From Arabidopsis thaliana (lineage: Eukaryota; Streptophyta; Magnoliopsida; Brassicales; Brassicaceae), in contig NC_003071.7 of NCBI RefSeq assembly GCF_000001735.4, positions 14,067,151 to 14,131,150 on the forward strand: a stretch of DNA of 64,000 nucleotides, in the 5' to 3' direction. Positions within the stretch are counted from its first letter, which is position 1; each line of letters starts with the position of its first letter. Shown in pieces: positions 49,040 through 59,433 of this stretch. The notes under the pieces were generated by a model. It made no database searches. It was not told where the DNA came from and worked only from the letters and a program-made list of their open reading frames with translations. The translations under genes were made by a program, and so were the position numbers.

Positions 49040-50726
49040 TTATCAAACTTGTCGTGCTCCCGTTTACCTTATTGTTTTCTCCTGTGTTTATAAAAAAATA
49101 TGATAAACAAAACAAACATATCTTATTAAACTATATTAAATATATAAACTGTTGTTTTTGTGTTATGTGTTTGTATTTGTGGAAAGCTTTGTTTTTGCAT
49201 CACACTTTCTTTTCTATTTTTGCAAGAATTTGTATTCGTTTTGATGATTGCTATATTAGAGTTTATTTTGTATTCGTTGCGTTTGATCTTATCTGGTTAG
49301 CTATGCTTTATATCATGTTCATAGTAACAACTGTTAAATATGTGAAAACGTATAGCTAAGTACCAGTTTTGAAAAAAAGTTGAATTTGGGTTTAGTTTTG
49401 GGTCACTATATGCTCATTTATTTTCTTTTCTTTTTTTCGTGGAGGACTAGACTATGATGGGTTCCAAATAAAGTGAGAACAAAATTGGTTTTCATTATAA
49501 GGAATTATTAAATAAATAGTGGTGATGAGATTATTCATCATCATGTTTCTTGATGTGAGCTATGATGATCCTTTGAAAACTTTTTCAATCGCAATTGATG
49601 TGTGGAAAATTCTCTTTTGATCAAAATCATGACTAAATGAGAACATTGAATTTCATACTCTATTGATGGATTTGCTAGAAATACCAAACTTAGTTTCAAG
49701 AAATATGTTGAAATTTCACAGTATTAAGATACAGTAATATTTCACAACCAAAAAACAAGTACAAGTTTGTTCTCTTTATTTATTTAGAAACTCAGGACAC
49801 CTGAACCTCTTCAGACTTCAAAGCGACTTATTCTCACAGTTCCAAGTACACTAACAGTTAGTCAATATCAAATAGTTGATTCTATGTTTTTCACGTTATC
49901 TACGTTTGTTCTAGAATTGCGTGTGATTTTTATACTCGTTTTTTCTTTTTCCCTTCTACTTATTTTGCATTTTTACTCACTTGTTAGTTTTTATTTTTTT
50001 CTTAGGCGCTACCTGTGTCGTTCCTTTATAGGACAAAAGGCACGAACATTGCTTTAACTATAAAGTCGATACCCAAGTGGGCTGTGGGGTTGTCTGTAAA
50101 GGTGAAATAAGAAAAATAAGTAGATTATACGAACAGTTATTTATTATCTATCATATAGTATTAATGAATGCTGTTTACAAATGTTTATGAATTAGAGAGA
50201 ATTCGTAGGTTTTATAGTAACTTCGGTATATGATTTTTTAGTTTAAATAAGAAATTTATTAATGAGTAAAGTGAGGACTTATATACATATGCATAAGAGT
50301 AGTGATGCAAAAGAAAACGTAAACAGAGCAAAATAACAGCTTATCTCCGGAAAATAAAACTTAGGTCTAAATGCTCAAAAAGTGGTTTAAATTTGTATAC
50401 TATTTAACACGATAACGAAAATTGTAGATGTGAGTTTTTCTCATTTACTATTCGTGTAAAGGAAAAGTTATACATTCTTTTCTTTTGTAAAGCTTTTTCA
50501 ACGTCCTGAATTTTTTAATTGATCTAGTTCGTGTATATTTCAATGAATTAAAGTTATGTATGTAACGAATTACAATTGATCAAATATACCGTGAATTGTG
50601 TTTGTCTCTTGTGAACATGCAACAAGTTGAAGGTTAATATCATTTGGAATCATAAGGAAAAGACAAAAGCAGATTCATGATACATAACTTGTAATCAAAT
50701 GGTTGAAGATAAATGATGGAGATGAC

Positions 50727-50910
50727 TTCACGCTTGTAAATATATATTAATATATATATATATTGATAAAGTATAAACGTTCCAAAATTGTAACATATGT
50801 GACATTCCAAATGAATTTTCACGCTTGTAGATGTATATAAATAAATATACATATTTGTTTGATTTGATTGATCTTATATTATAAACATCCCAACAGTAAC
50901 ATATAACTAT
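50727..50910. repeat. ~92-bp imperfect tandem duplication
   Basis: TTCACGCTTGTAAATATATA near 50727 recurs as TTCACGCTTGTAGATGTATA near 50819. Both are followed by TATAAAC, then a CCAA/CCCAA block and GTAACATAT. The copies are diverged, so this is an older duplication in AT-rich DNA. Confidence 0.5.
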
Positions 50911-52375
50911 TCTAAGAAAAGATATATAATGAGAGTATTAGTTTGCAAGAGGATTGTATTCTGTAAAGTAAGATTAAGGACTAGTCATGATTTTTAGAAA
51001 GTGATAAAAATACTACATGCTAGACTAAAATCAATATGTAGAAAAATTAGTGTTTTTATTAGGACCATAACATAAAGACTTTGAGACTAAACAATATTGT
51101 CGATATATTAATATGTTTTACAGTAGATATTAAAAGGAAATTGTCTTTGTATAACAAAGTAAATGATCACTCGAAGACATTTAAGATTATCTTAGTTCTA
51201 ATATGTGATTTCTCCTTACCTGAAAAAGGTCTTAAATTGTAGAATAAACTATTTCACACAGTCCAACTTTAGATAGCCAATGTACTATTTTGAATTAGTA
51301 GCATACTAGCATGGTCCATACCCATTTCATAACGATCTTTAAAGAAAAAGACCCAAAAAAAAGGTTACAACTTTATTAATCTTTAGCAATTAAAGAATTT
51401 ATTGCTTCCGTTAGTATATATCAACGAGTTTTTTAAAAAAAATCCGAAGACATAATTAAGGAAGTTATACACAAAAATTTAGATATACGACTGTTAAAAA
51501 TGGAAATTTATTGCATTCTTATATAAATCAACTTATCTCAAAACATTGTCTACATCAGTCAGATAGTATATCAGAATTGTAAGAAAAAACAAAACATATT
51601 ACTTGCAAAACAGTAGAATGAAAATTCATTTTTATTTTTTTCACTAAAATGATGAAATGACAACAGTTGAATAAAATAAACTGAAAACTGAAGAATCATT
51701 TCACTGTTCTAAATTTTACCAGTCAGCAAATATGTGAGGAGAAATACTGTGACAAATTACTGGAAAGTAAATAAAAAATGGTTGTGAAAGGAGGAAAAAG
51801 GCTGTCGTTTTAAGGGGACAAAACGACAAGGTGGATCAAACCAAAAAGTACTTAATATTAAAACGACACGTTGTTCAATGGTCTTTGCGGACCACCCGGA
51901 TGTTTACCCGTTTAGTGCAAGACACAAATCCCCTTTTTCGCGCCTCTTTATTTCCTTTTTCTCTATTTTTAATCTCGCTAAGTTTAATTATTGTGTCAAA
52001 CTAAGCTATAAGCGACAATTAATTGATTTAAAATTCTGAACCGAATCCATCATAAAGTGATCTTTTATTTCGTCGGTCCACGTGATCACATTTGCCAAAA
52101 ATTTAAATATAAAATCATATAGCTTGATAGCAAAATATCAAGAGTATATTTTATGCAAATTTTTACATTTTACAAACTATCTGAACTTACCTTATAGTTT
52201 CATGTGTATTAGTGTACTGTATATCAATTGTAATAAGAAGAAAATAGCATGCAATATTTCTCAATGACATTTTAAAAGAGAAATGTTTAAAAATATTCAC
52301 AAATATTTTCTCATTTTCACAAACCAAATATATAGAAAATAAAAGAATATTGGTCAGCCTAAAAATTAAAAATAA

Positions 52376-54184
52376 TCATAAATAACTCAAATCATCAGCA
52401 GAGCCCAAGCGGGGCAAACGCCCAGACCCACCTTTCTTTTTTGACCCGTCTTGATCCGACCCGCCTCCACACACGAATGTGCATTCCACGCCGCACAAAT
52501 TACTAAAACACGAGAAAAGTCCGTTACCTCCTCCTTCAGTGTGACGGCGATTATGCTTCTTCTTCACCGCCGGAGTTTTCTTCCTCGAGCTTTTTCCTCC
52601 ACCTACATTAGCAACAACCATCGCGCCGCTTCCTACATCGCTGCTTTGATGACTCGATCCCAGATCGTAAAGCGGCGGAAGCTCTGTTCTCCATCTCTCA
52701 AGTTTCGATCGGAGACCTTCGATGTTACTATCATCGTCTAAGCTCCATTCACTAAGAATCGAACTCTCTGTTTCGTAAGCTTGTGATCTCTCTTTCGCCA
52801 TTTTCTGCGCTACTTCTGATGGCGACGGACCTAATTCGGATTCTGTTAAAACCGGTCTTCCTGCTAAATTAGATCTCATCGGAGTACCAAATTGCATAGG
52901 CGATTTCATCGGTGTAGCCTTGTAGTTAGATCTAATCGGAGTTGATCCGACGATGTTGGATCGTAACGGAGTCGATCCGAGGATGTTAGATCTTCTCGGA
53001 GTTGATCCGACGCCGGTGGATCTCATTGGACTTGATGAAACCATGTTAGATCTGATCGGAGTAGACGCGACGATGTTTGATCTCAACGGCGTTCCGTGTC
53101 TTGACAAATATGGTGAAGCGCGGCTGCTTGTACGGTCATAGTCTCTCGGCGGTCTTGGTTTCTCGATCATTGGTGTTGATCTTCTCGGAGTTTTGCGTGA
53201 ACGATCGTTTGATCGAAAAGGTGATTGATCTATGAAATCAGGTTCGTGTTGTCTCTCACTTCTCGGCCGCAACACATTGTGATTTGGTGATTGATCTATG
53301 AAATCAGGCTCGTATGAATCGTATCCCTGACTTGGAATCTTTGGGGATTGATAAGGAAGTGCATACTCTATCGATTTCGTCAGCTCGGAATCTGAAGTCA
53401 CTGAATCGTGTCCCGTCGTTGTAGGTACAGTTTCCGATTCTGCGCTCATCAACGCGCTCGCTGGCTTCCTATTAGCTACACGACTTCGCTCAACTCTGCT
53501 TAGAAGATCGGAAACGACCATTGAACTTGTATCGCTCCTTGTACGACGGAGCATTGGCGGTCTCGAGACTACGGATTGGTATTGTTTAGAAGATGGTGAT
53601 TGTGGATTCTTTGAGCTTCCTTTGAAGCTATTGAGATGCAAATTCTGCAGATTTGGATCTTCTTCTCCAAGCAAGTCTCTGTAACCTACTGCAGAAGAGT
53701 CCATATTGGTGTAAAGTGGCATGCTACGCATTGATCCGTCCAGTATTCCCACACCGATGTTTAATATTCCTTGAGGACGACCTGATGGTCTGCGAACTTG
53801 AAGTGCGACGAATCGCATTCCGGGAGGGGGTGTACGACGGTACTCCTCGTTGCTTCGGTATCCAGGTCGGCGATTTGGAGGGATTAAGTTGCTAATGAGG
53901 ACACGGACTGTGCCAACGTGAACATCACGGAACCAATGTAAAGCGTAGATTTCAACCACGACGGCTGAAGTATCGGCGTAGAGGAAATCCTCGCTAACTC
54001 GGAAGACAAACTTGTCGTTCCAAGTTGGGTTTCCACCACCGGTGTAATCTACGCGGGTGGTGAGTTTGCGTTCAGAGTGAACCCAAGCCACCGCGTAGGT
54101 CTTCATTTTACGTGAGACAGGAGCTAGATCTTGAGCAGAGATTATGTTGAGCTCTAGCAATTGGAAAGAAGGAAATATCGACAT
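52376..54184 (-). CDS. C2-domain protein with Ser/Thr-Pro repeat region
   Basis: Single-exon gene of 602 residues from the ATG at 54184; an upstream TTG adds only five residues and is not used. The C2 domain occupies about residues 1-130 (LLELNIISAQDLAPVSRKM, then GGGNPTWNDKFVFRVSEDFL). Only some Ca2+-ligand aspartates are evident, so lipid or protein binding may be Ca2+-independent. A long disordered region follows, rich in Arg, Ser and Pro. It contains about eight copies of an (S/T)P(I/L/M)RSN repeat near residues 360-425. The C-terminal segment has a cysteine cluster (LFSCFSNLCGVECTFVCGG) that could be lipidated and ends RLPRLGSADDLSYL. It belongs to the plant SRC2/BAP-like C2 group in a broad sense. 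Remembered as AT2G33320. Confidence 0.85.
   Translation of the reverse strand: MSIFPSFQLLELNIISAQDLAPVSRKMKTYAVAWVHSERKLTTRVDYTGGGNPTWNDKFVFRVSEDFLYADTSAVVVEIYALHWFRDVHVGTVRVLISNLIPPNRRPGYRSNEEYRRTPPPGMRFVALQVRRPSGRPQGILNIGVGILDGSMRSMPLYTNMDSSAVGYRDLLGEEDPNLQNLHLNSFKGSSKNPQSPSSKQYQSVVSRPPMLRRTRSDTSSMVVSDLLSRVERSRVANRKPASALMSAESETVPTTTGHDSVTSDSELTKSIEYALPYQSPKIPSQGYDSYEPDFIDQSPNHNVLRPRSERQHEPDFIDQSPFRSNDRSRKTPRRSTPMIEKPRPPRDYDRTSSRASPYLSRHGTPLRSNIVASTPIRSNMVSSSPMRSTGVGSTPRRSNILGSTPLRSNIVGSTPIRSNYKATPMKSPMQFGTPMRSNLAGRPVLTESELGPSPSEVAQKMAKERSQAYETESSILSEWSLDDDSNIEGLRSKLERWRTELPPLYDLGSSHQSSDVGSGAMVVANVGGGKSSRKKTPAVKKKHNRRHTEGGGNGLFSCFSNLCGVECTFVCGGGSDQDGSKKKGGSGRLPRLGSADDLSYL
52926..53099 (-). 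repeat. 30-bp coding minisatellite in the C2-protein gene
   Basis: Five clear 30-bp units (52926-52955, 52956-52985, 52986-53015, 53016-53045, 53046-53075) plus a partial sixth, of the form TTAGATCTNATCGGAGTNGA. They encode a decapeptide of type SNIVGSTPIR. Flanking diverged copies extend the array on both sides. Each unit carries a Ser/Thr-Pro next to a basic residue, a proline-directed kinase site pattern. Confidence 0.82.
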
Positions 54185-56030
54185 TGTTTGTGTACACAAT
54201 CAGTGTTTGTTATTCAAATTCTCAGTCACATTTGACGAAATTAGGAGAATTGAAAAAGCTATGGAATTGGAAAATCGAATTCTTGATTAGCCCCCTAAGG
54301 AGTGGACGATTCTCCATTGGATAGATCATTAAGATTGTTATTCGTTTGGTGGCAAATCTCCGAATGGTAGGGATAAGGTATTGGCCATTGCTTCCTATCT
54401 CAGTTTTCCATGTTTTTATTAACCTTTGAAGCAGAGAGAGGAGAGAGAGAGAGATAAAACGAGTCAATCTTAGGTTCCATATTTGGGCTATTTTGTGAAA
54501 AAAATGAGAGAGAAAGAGTAAATTAGGGTTGGTCATGTGATAATCTTTAGTAAGATATTGTAGAAGTTTGCTATATTAGGGAGTTTATAGGATCAAATTG
54601 TCAATTCTTAGAGATATCAGATATGAATAATCTTTATGCACAACGATACGATAGACACCAGAGGCTAATAATCTCTGGAAAAGTGATTTTCACATATGAT
54701 TTATGAAAGTCTTTTGTTGTCTCATAAGAGACGTTTTTCATCTATGTATGTTGCTTCTATCACAATTTTGAAAAACTGGGATTTTTATTCGTATGTTATC
54801 AATGGGCTTTCTGATTTGTAGCCCAAACTGAGAGTCATGGGCCAAATCCAACGTCATTTACGTCTGGCTAGAGTAAAGTTTTAATTTCTCTCTTTCTCTC
54901 GTGATGGTGTGAGCTTCGTAACCTTTGTTCTCCGTTTTGATAAATGATAATGGTCTCTGAATGGCTGTATACTAAATTCGTAATATTCTTGTATATTGGT
55001 TCTTCTATTAAAAATTTAAAAGTAACAAAAATGGACCACCCTATGCACCACATCTCATATCATGCAATTAAATGCCAAAACAATTACTACAAGATTCATC
55101 AAAACTTGTGCGGAGAGTATTGATGTTTGATCCCAAAAGGTATCAATCAAGTTCCCTATTCCCAAAATCATAAAAAGCATCACACTTCTCCATGAAATCG
55201 CATGAGTGTTGTATAAAAAATTAACCATAGTTTCTTTCACTCGAGATACATAAACAACAACACATTGAGAAGTACATAACTCGACTTTCGTATTTCCAAA
55301 TATATAAATTATGCACACGATTATTTTCTGAACAAATAAGATTTAAGTAATGCCGAAAAAAAACATTTAAATAATGCAAATTGCCCACAATAATACAAAA
55401 CGCGGTGGAATCCTACTCATTTTACAAGAAACAAATAAAAATTGCCAGGTTATACCAATAAAGTTACTTATCAAACGAGATTTTGATAGAAAAAGTACCA
55501 AAAACAAGTTGGCAGAAAAAAACAACTCGACAGAAACTCAAAAAGCAACTCAACAGTCTAGAAAAAACAAAATATCATTTAAAACATACGAAAACAAAAA
55601 TGTATAACGTTATCAGAACAGAATAATGTAAAATGCTACAGCATAGTATAAATTCATTTCTGTTTAAGAGTTACCCATTGTTAAACTATAGCATAACATC
55701 CAATAGAATGACTTCACGGAACTTGTAAAAGGTATGAAATTAAGACAAGTATAAGTACTTAAGGAACTTCAAATGAGATAATTCATTTACATTTTTAAAA
55801 ATAAATTGAAAGTACTTTCTCCATCTTCTAACATTTTAAAATGGTCCCAGCTCTTCTTCATCCATCCCACCACAATTTCCACCTCTCAAAAATACTGTAT
55901 TCAATAAACTAACAATTCGAAAAATATAAAAATCGGGACACAATTAATTGCATGCACCTCGGAATTCACATTAACGCTTGCCTCCATTTCGGGGTTGGGA
56001 CTCATTTTGTTGTCTTCATCCTAATTATTT
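54185..56030. promoter_or_regulatory. C2-gene promoter and PDLP3 3' flank
   Basis: 1.85 kb. GA-rich leader sequence (54426-54460) lies just upstream of the C2 gene. Three site II-type motifs cluster at 54803-54808 (TGGGCT), 54820-54825 (AGCCCA) and 54838-54843 (TGGGCC), about 620-660 bp upstream of its ATG. The remainder (54900-56030) is AT-rich without a supportable gene. Confidence 0.5.
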
Positions 56031-57878
56031 TCAATAATCTGCCAAAAAAAAAACATAAGTAATCAATTTTTTTTGCCTTTATTCTTCTTCTCAACATATG
56101 CATGTGTATGTCTATTATATGCAAGCTCTTCCACACTTAATTTTCAATATGCTCAAATTAGAAGGATAATTAATATCTCTAATAAAAAACACTGAGTAAT
56201 CTATTATTTTGGCAATACAAAAATGACAACTCGTATGAATTACGTTACATATGCATGTATGCTTATAGACGTGATACGTGCATGAATGTTGTCTACGTGT
56301 ATGTATATATAAGTGGAGAGGAAGTAATTACCGTCATATTTCTTCTTCATCAAGTTTTTGACGAAAAGTAAGCAAATGACAAGAAATCCAACACCAGCTG
56401 TTCCTCCTACTATTATTGCCACCGTTTTGCCTGTTGTTCCTGTTTTTTTCCATCAAAAACCATTTCATCATCCTAATAAAATATACCTAAAAATACATTT
56501 CCTAAACTTTACGCTCTCTTTTCTAAAGAATTAATTGTTACGAAACCGTAGCAAACTATAATGTTGAAAAGAAAAAAACAATATTTATTCATCAAAATGA
56601 AAAGAAACAAAAATCACAATTGGAGCCTGAAAACAAAAGAACAAGTTTCACACTGAAAACCTTTTGAATTAAAGTGAAGATAGTCAAATAAATTAATTAT
56701 TAACTTCAACATCGAATCATTTTCTTTTTAATGAACACCTTTTCAAGATTTTCCAGCAAATATTAGAACGTTGGTATTGAAATTTTCCACCAAAATAATA
56801 AACAAATAAAAAGAAATAGAAATTTTCACCTGAAGAAGATGAAGAAGAAGAAGAACCCGAAGAGCCAGAGCTAGGATAAGGAGAAGATCTCTTGGGAACA
56901 CCATTTGGGTAGAAACTATAACCGACAAAACACTTATGAAGATATATCTGACCAGATATTGAGCTTCCACATTCGACTTGAGCTCTCTGTAACGCGTTTT
57001 TTATGCAACCGCTACAATCTGAATCGCCTATATCGCCTTCGCATTGTCCTAAAACGTAAACCGATTCGTATGTCGTTGCGTAGAAGCCGTGACCTTGAAC
57101 GACGCCGTTTTGCATCACCCCGAAAGCTGTGTCTCTTCTCTGTTCGAATCCTGTCCCGGCGACGTTGTTCTTCCCACATGTCTTGAATAACAACTCCATT
57201 CCTAAAGAAATTTTTAAACCGGAGTTAAAATTAGTCAATCTCGGTTCGGTTTATGGTTAAAACCGAAATTAGGTCGATAGTTAAAAGTTTCTCTGGTTTA
57301 GTCGAATCCTAACTTTGGTTAAACCTATATCTAAAACCAAAACCTGATTCTTAACCGGGTTCTTGAAGTTCACACAGAAACTCGAATTCCGGTTCAAGAA
57401 ACAAAAAATTTCGAAGAAATTGAGATTAAACCAAATAATGGAGAGTAATACCTGAAATTTGGGCAAAGCCAGAGATTTCATAGAGAAGATAACAGCCGGA
57501 GAGCTGAACTCTAGCAGCAATGGTTTTGCCACAGAGCTTACCAGAGAGAACAGGAAGACGACTAACACAGTTGTAACAGTCGTTGTTACTTAAATCTCCT
57601 CTACACTGGAAAAGACCAGTGACGCTTGTTTGGCTTGTTGTTCCAGTTGTGGTTTTGTAGAATCTTGTTTTCGTTGATTGAGTAACCAATAAGCCATACA
57701 TTGCAGAGAGAGCTTGTGAGTATAAACCAGATGGATCTGATAATCTCTGTCTTGCACAACCTTTGTAGATTAGGTTCGTGTACTCTGGTGAAGAAGATTT
57801 TGCTAGCTTGAGATCTGAGAACAGAGCCATGATGATGATGTAAAGTAACAAAAGCTGCTTCAGTGAATAAAACCCCAT
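56031..57878 (-). CDS. PDLP3: Plasmodesmata-located protein PDLP3 (two DUF26 domains)
   Basis: Four exons (57452-57878, 56830-57201, 56332-56439, 56031-56038) give 304 residues. A signal peptide (LKQLLLLYIIIMALFSDLKL) is followed by two DUF26/Gnk2 domains, each with C-X8-C-X2-C: CRGDLSNNDCYNC and CEGDIGDSDCSGC. A polyserine linker (SSGSSSSSSSSG) leads to one membrane helix (VAIIVGGTAGVGFLVICLLF) and a very short cytosolic tail (KNLMKKKYD plus two residues). The last exon contributes only 8 coding nucleotides. PDLPs sit in the plasmodesmal membrane and regulate cell-to-cell movement and callose. Remembered as AT2G33330. Confidence 0.94.
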
Positions 57879-59433
57879 TTCTTTTGTATTGTGTGGAAGA
57901 AGAAACTAAAAAATCAGAACATAGTTTGTTGTAGAAGAAGAGTTGTTTTGTTATGTTATTGGAGGAAAGATTTTTGTGGGAATTTTGAGGATATGGGTAA
58001 ATGAGAAAGATTAAAATCTTTTTTGTTGTTGTTGTTGTTGTGGGGCTTGTTTGGAATTTAACTTTTTTGGGAGTTTATGAAATTCTGTGTTTGGTGGATC
58101 AGTAAAAGCTCTTTATTTTGCTTCTTCTGAGTTTTCTGAATTTGGTGTTAATGGTGAAAGAGAGAGATTTTGTAAGAGGCTGTGGATGGATGGATGACCA
58201 CTCTTTTCTCTTTCTTTAGGAGATGTGGAAAAAGAAATAGGATTAGGATAGAGAGAGTCTGTAGAGAAGGGAGCGTAATTTGTTTTCTTTATTTTTTAAT
58301 ATAACAATCAAACACTCTTTTCTTTCTTCAGCCACCACTGACCAGTCTAAAGACAGTACAGTGAGCTTGGTGTGTGTATTGCAGTCTTTGATTATTAGAT
58401 TTCACTTAAACTGTTTATTCAACACCTAACTTTTTAAAATTAGAATAACTACTCTTTTGGTTTCAATTCCATTTGATGTTTAGAATTTAGTAATGAAACC
58501 CAATAATAGTTACTTTATGAAAACACGTTTTCGACAATAATTAAAATGGAAGACAATTAGTATTATATTTACTCTGATCATCTAAAACTGGACAATTTTT
58601 TTCCCAGTAGCTAGTAAGGTTATGTATTTTGTAGTTGTTACTAATTACTATATAAAAAGTTCATCGTGTAGGTATTTCTTTAAGCTTAGTTTATGTATTT
58701 TGTAGTTTTTATACGATGATTTGTTCAAGTTATTTTAGTATTTTCAGACAAAATTAAAAAAATAATATAGACAGGGAGAAACATAAGCATTCTTTAGAAT
58801 TGTGAGGAAACACGTGGTTATACCTTAACACGAATTGTCAATCCTGGTCACAATAAAGAAAGGGTATTACAAAACATTATCTTTTGCGTGAAGTTAAACT
58901 AATCCTGGAATTGCAAAAGGAATCACGAATCTGATATTCGTGGATAAATGTAAATATTGTGCCCAGTGATTTTTGACCAAGTACAGTCAAGGGTATTCTT
59001 TAACATTTAGTTAAAATTTTGTTCTCAGAGACCAGCTGAAATCATTTGTTGGAATACGGAATACTAAGCAGACCACCACTGTCTAGAACAGATTAAATAA
59101 TACCAAATGCGGTTTAGCACCATCGGTTTGGGATCTTCATTAGTGTCTGAATTCATTTGGCAACAGAAAGAACACATTTTTTGGTACATATATTGAAGGT
59201 ACAAAGCGATTAAAAGAGCCTATAAGAAAACTCGAGGGTTTGTGAGTGTCATTGTTTGAATTCCAAGAGGTAGCGAGGATGATCACAATCACCACTCACT
59301 CATGACCCGCACCTATGAAATTCTCCCCCATTGCTGCAAATACTGTAAGATACAACAGAACTTGAGAAATTTGAGCGAGATAACACTGGAGATGGACATT
59401 TGGAATGTTCTGTCTGAGTTTTTTACGGATTGT
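57879..59433. promoter_or_regulatory. PDLP3 promoter and MAC3B 3' flank
   Basis: 1.55 kb with the PDLP3 leader next to 57879, a (TTG)n microsatellite at about 58019-58040, CT/GA-rich tracts at 58200-58325, and an AT-rich remainder up to the MAC3B 3' UTR (below 59434). No additional gene seen. Confidence 0.5.

Larger units (their letters stand above)
48608..52375. other. 3.8-kb spacer with IAA13 leader and promoter
   Basis: The IAA13 5' UTR (about 48608-48900) is GA-rich on the plus strand with runs such as AAAGAGAGAGAGAGAAGG (48760s) and AGAAAGAGAGAGAGG (48868-48880). Beyond that lies AT-rich promoter and then the 3' flank of the C2 gene (minus, stop at 52376). An imperfect ~92-bp direct duplication is at about 50727-50910. 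GTCGTTTT and AAAACGAC form a short inverted repeat near 51804-51827. No gene seen. Confidence 0.5.

Noticed and set aside
48922..49359. 145-codon plus-strand ORF upstream of IAA13
   Set aside because: Phe/Tyr/Ile/Leu-rich composition typical of T-rich promoter DNA, no conserved motif.
52953..53141. Plus-strand ORF with repeated DLIGVD motifs
   Set aside because: Antisense shadow of the 30-bp repeat in the C2-protein gene.
54185..54199. C2-protein start at 54199
   Set aside because: It is a TTG; the ATG at 54184 starts directly before the C2 domain.
55374..55607. Possible 77-residue plus-strand gene
   Set aside because: Lys/Asn/Thr/Gln-rich composition expected from AT-rich DNA; no motif or gene-like context.
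57290..57320. GGTTTAGTCGAATCC-like stretch as a tRNA T-arm
   Set aside because: It lies within a PDLP3 intron and no cloverleaf partner arms (acceptor, anticodon) could be found around it.
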